Shown piece after piece: positions 16,650 to 25,529 of a DNA stretch of 51,109 bases (the first letter of the stretch is position 1; each line of letters starts with the position of its first letter). The DNA is from Gammaproteobacteria bacterium. GTDB taxonomy: Bacteria > Pseudomonadota > Gammaproteobacteria > Steroidobacterales > Rariloculaceae. Position numbers and translations under genes: made by a program. The stretch lies in assembly GCA_022820625.1 (NCBI GenBank), contig JAJEFE010000048.1:1-51109 (forward strand), read 5' to 3'. Below the pieces are notes generated by a model. The model ran no database searches and was not told where the DNA came from. It saw only the letters and a program-made list of their open reading frames with translations.

Positions 16650-17750
16650 CTAGCTCAGGGCGTAGATGCGCTCCGCGTTGCCGCTGTAGATCAGCCGCTT
16701 GTCAGCTTCCGGAAGGTCGATGGCGTCGAACCAGGCGGTATCCCGGGCATAGTCTCCGAACGGGTAGTCGACGGCGAACATGATGTTCTCGGCTCCCAGG
16801 GCGGCATGGCTCAGCAGAAGTGCCGGGTCCCACGCCATGCCGCTGGTGGTGATCAGCATGTTCTCGCGCACGTACTCGCTGGGCGGTCTGTTGATCGTGC
16901 GGCCCACGTACCCGGCAGAGGTGGTATCGAGCCGATAGAGCCAGAACGGCAGGCCTTCGCCCATGTGGCCGAGGACGAGCGTCAGGTTCGGGAACCGATC
17001 GAATACTCCTGCGCCGATCAATCGCAGCGCGTGGGTCGAGGCTTCGATGGCGAATCCCCACATGGCTCCGTGCATGTTGTATTGGGAAAATGCCGGATAC
17101 ATCTGGGGCGCCGGTACCCGCGGATGCAGGTAGATGGGCGCGGAGCGGGCCTCGCAGACCTCGAAGATCGGCCAGAACTTCGGGTCGTCCAGGTATTCGT
17201 CGTGGGTATGCGAGTTGATCAGGACGCCGGTGAGCCCGAGTGACAGGCCGCGTTCGATCTCCAGCCCCGCGGCCTCGGGATCCTGCGGCGCAATGGTTAC
17301 CATGCCCGCATAGCGGTCCGGGTGAGCACGGGCAGCCTCGGCCATACGGTCGTTGGAGATCGCCGCCAGTTCCTTCGCCTCTTCGGCCTCGAAGAGTTGC
17401 ACCCCCGGCGACCAATTGCTGAGAAGCACCTTGTCGATGCCGCTTTCGTCCATGGCCCGGAGGCGTTCCTCCCCGATGTCCTGAAGCCGCTCGATGATTC
17501 GGCCGTTGACGAAACGCGCGTTGTCCGGGCTGAAATTGCCCAGAAAATTCGGTTCCAGGTCAGGATTGGCGTTGATGGCCCTGATGGATGCCTCCATCAC
17601 TTCGGGCGGACAGTAAATCTCTTCCACGGCAAGGCGCCGATAGTCCGGCGTCTGCGCCCCGGCGCTCCGGATTATCCCCCGGCCGGCCAGAACCGATGCC
17701 GACGACAGCATCGCAGCTTCCGTGATGAACGTTCTTCTTGTCTTTTTCAT
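16650..17750 (-). CDS. Amidohydrolase 2 family, decarboxylase-like, exported
   Basis: A 366-residue protein of the ACMSD/gamma-resorcylate decarboxylase group. The N-terminus KKTRRTFITEAAML with a following hydrophobic stretch suggests Tat or Sec export, unlike the cytoplasmic characterised enzymes. Family motifs are PIYLHPRVPAP, ASTHALRLIGAGVFDRFPNL, LVLGHMGEGLPFWLYRLD, ITTSG and FAVDYPFGD. From memory of the family, the first metal motif is EEHF (Glu-x-His); here it reads VEEIYCPPE, so the His is replaced by Ile. The remaining His/Asp ligands are present. It may use another ligand, or no metal. It is 60 bases downstream of a DUF1428 gene in the same direction, probably one operon. Confidence 0.82.
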   Translation of the reverse strand: MKKTRRTFITEAAMLSSASVLAGRGIIRSAGAQTPDYRRLAVEEIYCPPEVMEASIRAINANPDLEPNFLGNFSPDNARFVNGRIIERLQDIGEERLRAMDESGIDKVLLSNWSPGVQLFEAEEAKELAAISNDRMAEAARAHPDRYAGMVTIAPQDPEAAGLEIERGLSLGLTGVLINSHTHDEYLDDPKFWPIFEVCEARSAPIYLHPRVPAPQMYPAFSQYNMHGAMWGFAIEASTHALRLIGAGVFDRFPNLTLVLGHMGEGLPFWLYRLDTTSAGYVGRTINRPPSEYVRENMLITTSGMAWDPALLLSHAALGAENIMFAVDYPFGDYARDTAWFDAIDLPEADKRLIYSGNAERIYALS

Positions 17751-17810
17751 AATCGGGCTCTCGAAAGTTGCATCCTGGCTTGTAATCGTCGTGTTTGCCG
17801 GAGTTGCCCG

Positions 17811-18164
17811 TCAGGCCTCCACGAGTGCCTCGAATCCGCCGAAGATCATCCGCTGGCTGTCGAAGGGCATCGGGTCCATGTGGGACGGCATCTCCGGATC
17901 GCTGAAGACTTTCTGCATGCCTGCGTCCCGGTCCGCTTTGGAAGCCCACGTGACCCACGAGAAAACCACTGTCTCATCCGGTTCGCGCAACACCGCCGTG
18001 TGCATCGAATTGAGCTTTCCTTCGGGCACGTTGTCCCCCCAGCACTCCATGTAGGACAGGGCGCCGTGCTTCTTGAATACCTTCGCGGATTGCGTGGCGA
18101 GTTTACGGTAGATTTCCTTGTTGGCGGTGGGCACCGCGGTCAACATTCCGTCCACATAGGTCAC
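17811..18164 (-). CDS. DUF1428 family protein
   Basis: A 117-residue small cytoplasmic protein of the DUF1428 family (dimeric ferredoxin-like alpha/beta barrel). Typical blocks: VTYVDGMLTAVPTANKEIY, GALSYMECWGDN, VVFSWVTWASKADRDAG and the C-terminal FDSQRMIFGGFEALVEA. The start is the GTG at 18164, because AAGGAGGAG lies six bases upstream and YVDG is the usual N-terminus; the longer frame from 18269 adds unrelated sequence. It is probably cotranscribed with the downstream amidohydrolase. Biochemical function is unknown. Confidence 0.88.
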   Translation of the reverse strand: MTYVDGMLTAVPTANKEIYRKLATQSAKVFKKHGALSYMECWGDNVPEGKLNSMHTAVLREPDETVVFSWVTWASKADRDAGMQKVFSDPEMPSHMDPMPFDSQRMIFGGFEALVEA

Positions 18165-18319
18165 GATTTTCTCCTCCTTGGCGCAAGACTTGTGTGGGGT
18201 AGGGCGCGTTTCCCGAGATTCCGAACTGGCCGGATTTCTCGCGAGGCTTTCAGCCGCGGCGCATCGCACGGTACCTTACCATGGACATCCATGAAACATT
18301 TGTAAGTAACGGCATGTCC

Positions 18320-18347
18320 GCAATCGTACCGAATACGGTACGATTGC
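18320..18347. promoter_or_regulatory. Perfect 12-bp inverted repeat (operator or hairpin)
   Basis: GCAATCGTACCG, spacer AATA, then CGGTACGATTGC. It lies in the divergent region between the DUF1428 gene (start 18164) and the A-domain gene (start 18496), 149 bases before the latter. There is no T-run, so a binding site for a dimeric regulator is more likely than a terminator. Confidence 0.5.
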
Positions 18348-18495
18348 ATAGGGGCAAACCTCCGCTTGCGGACTCTGCCGTAACGGGGCCCCGACAGTTA
18401 CGCGCCGGACCGGTTTGCGGGGCGAAGATGCTGTCGAAAAATACAACGGAAGGGGAAGTATCGCGCAGCTTAAAGTGAAAAGGGGTGCAACGCTC

Positions 18496-18903
18496 ATGAA
18501 ACTGCGATTACCAGCGGCATTTTCTGTCATGTCGGCCGTTCTGGCTGTTCCGGCCACGGCCCATCATTCGTTCAATACGTTCTTCGATATGTCTCGCACC
18601 ATTGCGATCGAGGGTGTCGTGACGTCCTTCAGGCTGGTCAATCCGCATTCCGAAATGCTGGTCGACGTGCCGGATGCCGGAGGGGAAGCCGTAACCTGGC
18701 GCATCACGGCCAGAACAGGGGCGCGCGAGGCAATGGAGGAGGGATGGAGACCTGACGACTTCGTCGGCAGGCAGGTGAAGGTCGAAGGCAATCCAACGAG
18801 AAGAGTGGGCGGTACGGCGATGGCTGCGGGCGTGGTCACGTTTGCGGACGACGGCAGCGTCGTGTGCCTTGGCGGTTGCCCCGGCGGTCCCGAGATCCGA
18901 TAG
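18496..18903 (+). CDS. A-domain (DUF6152-like) exported protein, copy 1
   Basis: A 135-residue exported protein. Signal peptide MKLRLPAAFSVMSAVLAVPATA; the predicted cleavage is ATA|HHS, so the mature protein starts His-His-Ser. Then come FNTFFDMSRTIAIEGVVTSF and LVNPHSEMLVDV, with the Pro-His that is invariant in all seven copies. The rest is a small beta domain (WRITARTG; DDFVGRQVKVEGNP). It carries two extra Cys in a C-terminal CLGGCPGG not found in the other copies. The start at 18496 removes 27 non-signal residues of the longer frame. It is followed after 36 bases by a B-like gene, giving a split A-B pair. Function is unknown; a metal site at the N-terminus is proposed in the findings. 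Confidence 0.85.
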   Translation: MKLRLPAAFSVMSAVLAVPATAHHSFNTFFDMSRTIAIEGVVTSFRLVNPHSEMLVDVPDAGGEAVTWRITARTGAREAMEEGWRPDDFVGRQVKVEGNPTRRVGGTAMAAGVVTFADDGSVVCLGGCPGGPEIR

Positions 18904-18939
18904 CGAGCAGGCCGGGCCATTCCGACAAGGGGGGACGTG

Positions 18940-19743
18940 ATGGAACGTACTCGAGGTGCGATATTTTCCGCCATTCTGGGGTTCGCGGCGGCCGGCATGG
19001 CAGCGGGCCTGTCGGCCCAGACCGACGACGATCTGTTCAGGATCATTCCGTTACTGGGACAGTGGGACCCGCAAGTCTCCAGTCCTGACGGTCAGGACCG
19101 GGGCAGTTGCGGCGGGCACGTGGGAGATTGGGGCGAGAAGCTGTTGAATTGTACGTTGCCGGCTGGTCGGCTTCCCCTGAATTCGCGAGGGGAAGCCTGG
19201 CTGCAATACAAGGATCAGCTCCAGTCGCCCACCCAGGCGGACTGTGCCCAGATCGGATTTCCCGCCGTGTTGGGCGAGACTATATTCATCACCGGGTACC
19301 CGGGTCGTCTCGTCATGGAGCATCCGAGCAACCCGTGGCATCTGACGCGCACGGTCTGGATGAACGGTACCGGTCCACAGCCGATGCCGGGGCAACTGTT
19401 TCAGCACGGTCTCTCTCGCGGACAATTCGACGGCGACGACCTGGTGATCGTGACGGATCATTTCACATTCGATCCCGACGGTATCGACGACCACCTGCAC
19501 ATGGCATCTTCCGTGCGGAAGAAGATCACGGAACGCTATCGCCTGATCGACGACAACAATCTGAGGTTGATCATCACGCTGGAAGATCCGACGTTCCTCA
19601 CGGAACCGTTTACCTACGCGTTTGTTTTCACCAGGGTGGGTATGGAAGGTCCACGCCAGAGTTGGCGCAACTGTGACGCCGAATCTGCGAGGCGCGAGCA
19701 GGAATTCGCGTATCCCGGAGACAAGTACCCCGACGCGCGGTAA
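18940..19743 (+). CDS. B-domain-like exported protein, divergent copy
   Basis: A 267-residue secreted protein (signal to about GLSAQ). The second half carries the B-domain pattern: RTVWMNGTGPQPMPG, then RGQFDGDDLVIVTDH, then ERYRLIDDNNLRLIITLEDP and EPFTYAFVFTRV. This is the same order as in the other four B copies (tryptophan/met-aspartate turn, Gly-Asp-Leu-Val-x-x-Thr strand, Asp-Pro strand). The N-terminal part (SCGGHVGDWGEKLLNC) is unlike the others and has a Cys pair. GTG 18937 and ATG 18940 overlap as starts; GGGG precedes both. It stands between an A-domain gene and an MBL-like gene on the same strand. Function unknown. Confidence 0.72.
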   Translation: MERTRGAIFSAILGFAAAGMAAGLSAQTDDDLFRIIPLLGQWDPQVSSPDGQDRGSCGGHVGDWGEKLLNCTLPAGRLPLNSRGEAWLQYKDQLQSPTQADCAQIGFPAVLGETIFITGYPGRLVMEHPSNPWHLTRTVWMNGTGPQPMPGQLFQHGLSRGQFDGDDLVIVTDHFTFDPDGIDDHLHMASSVRKKITERYRLIDDNNLRLIITLEDPTFLTEPFTYAFVFTRVGMEGPRQSWRNCDAESARREQEFAYPGDKYPDAR

Positions 19744-19766
19744 CGCGCCGACAAGGAGAGATGCCG

Positions 19767-20852
19767 ATGACGTGCTATCCGGTGAAATTCTGTAGTGCTC
19801 TGCTTGTGGCAGGCTTGCTGGCCTCGGTAGTGAATGCGCAGACCGACGCGGTTAACGATCATCTGGACGCCGCCCGGGCTGCTGTGGCGCCGTCGGCCGC
19901 GAATCCGGACAGGCCGTACGAGTCTTTCGACGCCCTGTTCGACCAGGTCTGCGCGGAGCCGGGCCTGCCGGACCGGATGCAGATGAATGATCGCTCCGCC
20001 ATCCCGGCGCGCGAAGAGTGGTTCACGTGGCCCGTGGAGATCTTCGACAATTTGCATTTTATCGGGAGCAAGACCGCCGGAATATGGGCCGTCAGCTCGT
20101 CGGAAGGCATCCTCGTCATTGACGCCGGGTTTCACTATTCCAGTGAAGAACTCGTGCTCGGATTACTGAATTTCGGTCTCGATCCGAACAACATCAGGTA
20201 CATCATCGTTACGCATGCCCATGATGATCGTTACTGGGGAGCCAGGCCCCTTCAGGACGCATATCCCGATGCGCGCGTCGCCATGTCGGCCGCCGACTGG
20301 GATGTCGTCGCAGAGGACGATTCGCCGGCGGAGCTCAAGCCACGTCGAGACATGGTGATCGAGGACGGTCAGGAAATCATGCTGGGCGACGTGACGGTTA
20401 CGCTGTACGTTACTCCGGGTCATACGCCGGGGACGCTGTCGTTGATCATCGAACCGCTCACCAACCGGCTGAGCGTGGCGTCGGACGATGAGGCGCACGT
20501 CGCCGCCCTCTGGGGCGGGACCGATCCGAGCATCGGGGGCAATGGCGTGCAGTACTACACGGACGGCGAGACGATGATGAGAACCCATATCGAGTCACTG
20601 GAGCGCTTCATCGATCTGGGCAGGCGGGCCGGTGTCGATGTGATCTTGTCCCCCACGCTGAGACTCGCCAACATGGTCGAGAAGATGAGGTACTGGAGAA
20701 TGGCGAATCCTGACCATTCTTCGGGCGCCGATATAGGGAACAGGCTCGCGGACGAGCCCCACCCCTTTGTCAGCAGGGACGCAGTCTCCCGCTACAACCG
20801 GATTCTCCTGGAGTGCTACGAAGCCCAGTTGGCGTGGAGAGTGGGCTCGTAG
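19767..20852 (+). CDS. MBL-fold protein with degenerate zinc site, exported
   Basis: A 361-residue secreted protein with signal to about VVNAQ. The fold is clear: IGSKTAGIWAVSSSEGILVIDAG, IIVTHAHDDRYWGARP, VTPGHTPGTLSLII and SVASDDEAH. The first motif, normally HxHxDH, reads HAHDDR (150-155), so Arg155 replaces the second His of zinc site 2. The last motif (expected Ser/Gly-His) reads ILSPTLRL without His. It resembles subclass-B3-like family members such as glyoxalase/lactonase relatives. With one or two ligands lost, catalysis may differ or be absent. The start at 19767 has AAGGAGAG six bases upstream; the upstream ATG at 19761 does not. It is the third gene of the A-B-MBL run. Confidence 0.82.
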   Translation: MTCYPVKFCSALLVAGLLASVVNAQTDAVNDHLDAARAAVAPSAANPDRPYESFDALFDQVCAEPGLPDRMQMNDRSAIPAREEWFTWPVEIFDNLHFIGSKTAGIWAVSSSEGILVIDAGFHYSSEELVLGLLNFGLDPNNIRYIIVTHAHDDRYWGARPLQDAYPDARVAMSAADWDVVAEDDSPAELKPRRDMVIEDGQEIMLGDVTVTLYVTPGHTPGTLSLIIEPLTNRLSVASDDEAHVAALWGGTDPSIGGNGVQYYTDGETMMRTHIESLERFIDLGRRAGVDVILSPTLRLANMVEKMRYWRMANPDHSSGADIGNRLADEPHPFVSRDAVSRYNRILLECYEAQLAWRVGS

Positions 20853-20853
20853 A

Positions 20854-21771
20854 TCACTGGGTAACGCGCCGCATGTGCGCGATGATTGCTGCCCGTTCCT
20901 GTTGCGTCCGAAGTCCGGGAAACAGCATGTTGCTGCCAGGCACGAGACCCGTGCTATCCGTTAGCCACCGGTCCAGCGACTCGTCCGTAATTTGCAGATT
21001 GCTCTGGCGCAGCGCATCGGAGTACTCGTAGCCCTCCAGATCCCCGAACGCTCGTCCGAACATGCCGTACAAATTGGGGCCGACCAGGTTCGGCTCTCCC
21101 TCGCCCACGGTGTGGCAGCCGGTGCAGGGCCTGAAAAGCGTTTCTGCATCCAACTGTTCGCGCGCGACGGAGCCGGGTGCGATTTCCGTGACGCTATCGT
21201 CGAACGGGTATACGGTGTACTGAAACACTCTCTGGTCGTTCGCCCACTCCATGTTCGTTGCCTGATGGCAACTCTCGCAGACGGCCTTCGTGTAGACGAA
21301 TTCGTCCCAGATCCTGTCCCGGTCTCCGCTGCGCAGCGCCGCCAGCATGTGGTGCCACTGCGTGCGCAGGAACATGGCATCTGCTGCCGGCTTGTATTGC
21401 GGCCTGATTGTCACGGCATTGACGAACACTCTCGCGATTGCCATCCATGTATCGATCGCGAGTCCATCGTTCTCGTCCCGCAACGCATCGTAAAACACGA
21501 CCCAGCGCTGCCCGATTTCGAACATCGGACCCTGCATGCCACCGAGATACGTTTCGAGGCGGCGCCAGCGTTCCTCGTCGTTGGGCGCATCGAGCAGCCA
21601 ATTGCGGCCCGGGGGCCACTGGTAGATATTGCTGCGCCCGTTGATCAGGAATGGATCGCCGGTGCTCGGCGGATCGAAGTGCGGGTTGGTCTCCACGGGT
21701 GCGGCGATTTCCTGCGCGGAGCCCGATGCGACCCATACCCCAAGTGCTACAAGAACAAAGAACCTTCTCAT
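20854..21771 (-). CDS. Exported dihaem cytochrome c protein
   Basis: A 305-residue periplasmic protein (signal to about SGSAQ). It has two haem sites: CESCH (165-169) and CTGCH (216-220). The second half is a standard class I cytochrome c: CTGCHTVGEGEPNLVGPNLYG, then YSDALRQSNLQITDESLDRWL, with axial Met in GSNMLFPGL. The first half is helical and may be a class II-like (four-helix) domain whose haem motif sits near its C-terminal end. It would pass electrons in the periplasm. It is convergent with the MBL-like gene (two bases between stops at 20852 and 20854) and divergent from the TonB receptor. Start 21771 has GGGGGA upstream. Confidence 0.87.
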   Translation of the reverse strand: MRRFFVLVALGVWVASGSAQEIAAPVETNPHFDPPSTGDPFLINGRSNIYQWPPGRNWLLDAPNDEERWRRLETYLGGMQGPMFEIGQRWVVFYDALRDENDGLAIDTWMAIARVFVNAVTIRPQYKPAADAMFLRTQWHHMLAALRSGDRDRIWDEFVYTKAVCESCHQATNMEWANDQRVFQYTVYPFDDSVTEIAPGSVAREQLDAETLFRPCTGCHTVGEGEPNLVGPNLYGMFGRAFGDLEGYEYSDALRQSNLQITDESLDRWLTDSTGLVPGSNMLFPGLRTQQERAAIIAHMRRVTQ

Positions 21772-22261
21772 CGCGTCCCCCTGTACCAACGGGACCGGGT
21801 TGCGGCGGTTTTTCGGACTGCCGTCTCAGCCACGAATCTATCGCAATACCAGCCCGTGGATTGGAAATTGTTGTCTGACACGAGGGCCTACCGAAAATGA
21901 GCGAATCGGCTTGGTCGATCTGCTGAACCGACGTCTCCCGAAAGCTGAATTCTTCCCGGCCCACGATCATTATGGCTGCGTGGCGCGAATCCGAAAGTAT
22001 CCTGTCCAATCTTTCATATATGTCAAATTTGTCACACTAGATCCGAGCTTGGTCTGATAACGTAACGTCGAAAAAAACGTTCGGGGCATCAGACGGCGAG
22101 CACAGGGGGGTTCATCTTGGCTCAACGCCGCGCGGCTCCCCGCCCTACAGTGATGATCGGGGGAGCCTCACCTACAAGGACGTACGCTTGGGAAATTCGC
22201 GAACTTTCGCGATCGATCGCCTGTGCCCATTCATTTCTCGAATAGCCTGGAGATCCAAGTC
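21772..22261. other. Divergent intergenic region, cytochrome c / TonB receptor
   Basis: A 490-base gap with no credible gene. A possible sigma70 promoter for the TonB receptor is TTGTCA (22029-22034), 18 bases, TCTGAT (22053-22058). A homopurine A7 run lies near 22070. The region 22000-22035 is AT-rich against the genome average. No terminator or riboswitch was recognised. Confidence 0.3.
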
Positions 22262-25012
22262 ATGCAGACAAGAAAAATTCTCGAACTCTCCATTGTTGTT
22301 GGAACGATATTACTGGCCGACCTTTCCACCGCGATTGCGCAGGTCCTCGAGGAAGTAATCGTGACCGCCCAGCGAAGGGAGCAGTCGCTGCAGGAGGTCC
22401 CGGTATCCGTCGAGGCGTTCGTCGCGGCGGAGATTCAGAGGCAAGGCTACAGGGACCTCAACGAGCTGGGTAATTTTTCGCCCTCCGTTTACATCTCCGA
22501 TGAGCACCCGACCGAGCAGGACCAGTCCATCCGCGGGTTTGGTACGTTCGGCAGAAACCTCACGCTTGAACAGGCGGTACCGATTTTCGTCGACGGCATC
22601 CATTTCGGGCGTCCAGCGCAGGTCAAGCTTGCCTTTCTCGATCCGGCGCGCGTGGAGGTGCTGAAGGGGCCACAGCCCGTTTTCTTCGGCCAGAACGCCA
22701 CGGCCGGCGCCTTCAACATCGTCAGCGCCGGACCGACGCCCACCTGGGAGGGCTATGTCGATGCGGAGGTCGGCAGTTTCGAGACGACCGTTATGAGGGG
22801 CGCGTACGGAGGCCCATTGACGGACCGGCTCGGTGTTCGCGTTGCCGGCTCGTACGAGGACGGCGATGGCTTTATGGAAGATGTCGTCACCGGGGGCAGC
22901 GCAGGCGCGTACGAGAATGTCGGCGGCCGCGTCATCATGGAGTTCACGCCCAGCGATCGGCTCGCGCTGACCGGCAAGGTCGAATACTCGAAGATCACGC
23001 GGGATTCCAGCATGGCTGCACAATGCCTCACCGGCGGACCGTTGATCTGGCGGCGCGGTCAGGAGGGCAATCCGGCGCCTCCCGGCTGGCAGGGCGAAGC
23101 CAATCCTGCGATTTGGGCGGGGCCGCCCGCGGGCGTCGGCTGGGCGGACGGAGGATTTCCCAACGGCTTCGGATTGCCGACCAACTGCGGTGAAGACATC
23201 GGCAACAAGGGTTCCCATGCCGGCGGACTGGTGGTGGCACCACCCGACAACGTTCGCGACGAAGAGCATCATTTCGGGATACTCGACATACGCGCCGCGG
23301 CACAGGAATGGTTCCAGAGAACCACCAGGTCCGGCCGTATCGACGATCTCAAGGAAACGCTCGCGTCGCCAAATGCGTACTTCGAGCTCGACTACCAGAT
23401 GGAGAACGATATCCAGGTTACATGGCTGACCGGCTTCAGCTCGATGGACCGCGTCAATGTCACCGGCAGTTCGGTTCCGTTCCTGCTGTCGACGCGGGAG
23501 CGGTCCGAGGACTTTACCCAGTACAGTTCGGAACTGCGCTTCACGTCCGGGCCGGGTCGCATCGAGTGGATGACCGGCCTGTTCTGGCAGGATACGAATC
23601 TCGACATCGAGGCGAACAACCCGAGAGCCAGCGTATCCCGCGGATTGCGCTACAACTTCGCCAACGAGCAGCAGGAGTGGAAGTCGGCTTTTGCAACCCT
23701 GACCTTCAACTTCATGGACGACAGGGCCTCATTCGATGTCGGGGGGCGCTGGACGGATCTCGACAAGACCGGCGCCATCTCTCAGGTCTCCTCCACCTGG
23801 ATCTACGACGTCAATCCCTGCGATCCGCGAGCCAATACCGTGGGCCGCGTTCCCGGCACGGGCGACAACAATCCGGCGACGTGCCCGCTGCATCCCGACG
23901 CCGTCCGGGTCACAGCCGCCGACGCCGAGTTCCTGCTGCCCGGCGCCAACGTCAACAACCTCTGGCACATTCCCTACCGAGGGGACCGATATGCGCCGTC
24001 GTCCTGGATCGGCAGCCGGGCCCAGGCCGTGGGCCTGATGATTCCCGTGGATAACGAGGGCCTGCTCGGGCGCCACGACGGGCCGTTTGACGCCGACAAC
24101 GGCGGCAATTTCTCCCAGAACGAATTCATGCCACAACTCACGTTTCGGTACCGTCCAAACGACGATCATTCGCTGTTCGCCCGCTATGCCGAGTCGTTCA
24201 AGGCCGGTGGGTTCGATACCGGGGTTCAGTCGCTGCCGGCCGATGTGGACGAGCTGCGGTTCGAATCCGAGTCCGGCTGGACGATCGAATTCGGCTCGAA
24301 GGGCAATCTCTGGGACGGACGTGCGCGTTACGACGTGACCTTGTTCCAGACGACGTTCAAGGACTTCCAGGTACAGAGCGCGACAGGGCTGCTTGAGAAC
24401 CCGTTCATTGCCATCAACGCTGGTGAACAAATGGTCAGCGGCGTGGAGGCAGGCCTGACCAGCGCCGTGTCCGACCGTTTGACGCTCAGCATTGCCGCCG
24501 CGCTCATGAACGGCGAGTTCACCTACTTCCCGGACTCGGGCTGCAATCGGCCTGAACTCAGGGACGCCGCGACCGGCCCGTGCCGGACATTGGAGGAAGC
24601 CATCGCCCTGGGCAACCCGGATCTCGAAGGCACGATCGACCGATCGGGTACGCCGTCGCCGAAGACGCCGGACTACAAGGTCGTGTTCGGCGTGGATTGG
24701 GAGACGCCAGTCTCCCAGGGATTCCTCCTGAGCCTGAATGCGAAGGGTTACATATCCGATGGTTATCTCACCGATACGAGCGGCTTCGATCCGGTCATCA
24801 GTATGGATGAGCACGCGGACCTGAATCTGACGGTCGGCATCGGCCCGCAGAATGGACCGTGGGAGGTCGCCGTTTACGGGCGCAATCTGCTGGAACCAAA
24901 GGTCACCTATCATCCGGAAGACGATGTGCGGGACGATGGAATCGTCTCCCAGCACCTCTCGCGGAACAATTTCGCGACATACGGTTTCAAGTTGCGCTAC
25001 AACTTCGAATAG
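22262..25012 (+). CDS. TonB-dependent receptor
   Basis: A 916-residue outer-membrane receptor. Signal peptide to about STAIAQ; next is the TonB-box-like EEVIVTAQRRE, then the plug (LQEVPVSVEAF; SIRGFGTFGR; FVDGIHFGR; RVEVLKGPQPVFFGQNATAGAFNIV). The remaining 750 residues are beta-barrel strands, with SLFARYAESFKAGGFD and AVYGRNLLEPK typical of this group; the C-terminus is FKLRYNFE. The Ala-Gln-Arg-Arg-Glu plug start is typical for proteobacterial receptors that take up organic compounds or siderophores; the substrate is unknown. Start 22262 (MQTRKIL) has GGAG upstream. The split A-B pair at 25086-26360 follows after 73 bases, so receptor, A and B are likely cotranscribed. Confidence 0.93.
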   Translation: MQTRKILELSIVVGTILLADLSTAIAQVLEEVIVTAQRREQSLQEVPVSVEAFVAAEIQRQGYRDLNELGNFSPSVYISDEHPTEQDQSIRGFGTFGRNLTLEQAVPIFVDGIHFGRPAQVKLAFLDPARVEVLKGPQPVFFGQNATAGAFNIVSAGPTPTWEGYVDAEVGSFETTVMRGAYGGPLTDRLGVRVAGSYEDGDGFMEDVVTGGSAGAYENVGGRVIMEFTPSDRLALTGKVEYSKITRDSSMAAQCLTGGPLIWRRGQEGNPAPPGWQGEANPAIWAGPPAGVGWADGGFPNGFGLPTNCGEDIGNKGSHAGGLVVAPPDNVRDEEHHFGILDIRAAAQEWFQRTTRSGRIDDLKETLASPNAYFELDYQMENDIQVTWLTGFSSMDRVNVTGSSVPFLLSTRERSEDFTQYSSELRFTSGPGRIEWMTGLFWQDTNLDIEANNPRASVSRGLRYNFANEQQEWKSAFATLTFNFMDDRASFDVGGRWTDLDKTGAISQVSSTWIYDVNPCDPRANTVGRVPGTGDNNPATCPLHPDAVRVTAADAEFLLPGANVNNLWHIPYRGDRYAPSSWIGSRAQAVGLMIPVDNEGLLGRHDGPFDADNGGNFSQNEFMPQLTFRYRPNDDHSLFARYAESFKAGGFDTGVQSLPADVDELRFESESGWTIEFGSKGNLWDGRARYDVTLFQTTFKDFQVQSATGLLENPFIAINAGEQMVSGVEAGLTSAVSDRLTLSIAAALMNGEFTYFPDSGCNRPELRDAATGPCRTLEEAIALGNPDLEGTIDRSGTPSPKTPDYKVVFGVDWETPVSQGFLLSLNAKGYISDGYLTDTSGFDPVISMDEHADLNLTVGIGPQNGPWEVAVYGRNLLEPKVTYHPEDDVRDDGIVSQHLSRNNFATYGFKLRYNFE

Positions 25013-25085
25013 GGAAAGCGCGAGGTGCTGAATTTCCTCGACAGGCATGCCGGGAACGCCGGTTCCCACTGAACGGAGAAATGAC

Positions 25086-25523
25086 ATGAAAGGCCATTTG
25101 CTCGCGGCGGGCGTGTGGAGCGCCGGATTGCTGGCGGCCTTGAGCGCGCCCGTGCCCGCGCACCACAGCAATGCGGCGTATGGCGACGGGGTCACGGAGT
25201 TTCAGCAGGCGAAGATCACGAAATTCGCGTGGGCGAATCCACACTCGCTGATCTATTTCGACGCCACGGATGCGGATGGCAACGCCGTGCAGGTGGTGGT
25301 CGAGACCGCGGCTCCCCAGGCGCTGCGGTTGATCGGTTGGACCAAGACATCACTCATGCCCGGCGATGTCGTTACCCTGCGCGCTTACATGGCCAGGAAC
25401 GGCGAGCCTGTGGGCCGGCTGAACAAGATCATTTTTGCCAACGGTACCGATCTGCACGACACGCAGTTGGGCGGCGACGAGGGAGGAAAGACCCGGTACG
25501 ATCCCCACGGCTTCAGGAATTAG
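25086..25523 (+). CDS. A-domain (DUF6152-like) exported protein, copy 2
   Basis: A 145-residue exported protein. The signal ends VPA|HHS. Then ITKFAWANPHSLIYFDATDADGN, with the invariant Pro-His. The rest is IGWTKTSLMPGDVVTLRAY, very like copy 3 (VGWTRTSLIPGDVVTLYVW). CGGAGA lies about seven bases before the ATG at 25086, which is favoured over the GTG/ATG alternatives further upstream. The B-domain gene begins six bases after its stop, so these two are almost certainly translated together. No Cys are present. Copies 2 and 3 form one subgroup of the family in this window. Confidence 0.87.
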   Translation: MKGHLLAAGVWSAGLLAALSAPVPAHHSNAAYGDGVTEFQQAKITKFAWANPHSLIYFDATDADGNAVQVVVETAAPQALRLIGWTKTSLMPGDVVTLRAYMARNGEPVGRLNKIIFANGTDLHDTQLGGDEGGKTRYDPHGFRN

Positions 25524-25529
25524 CACGGC

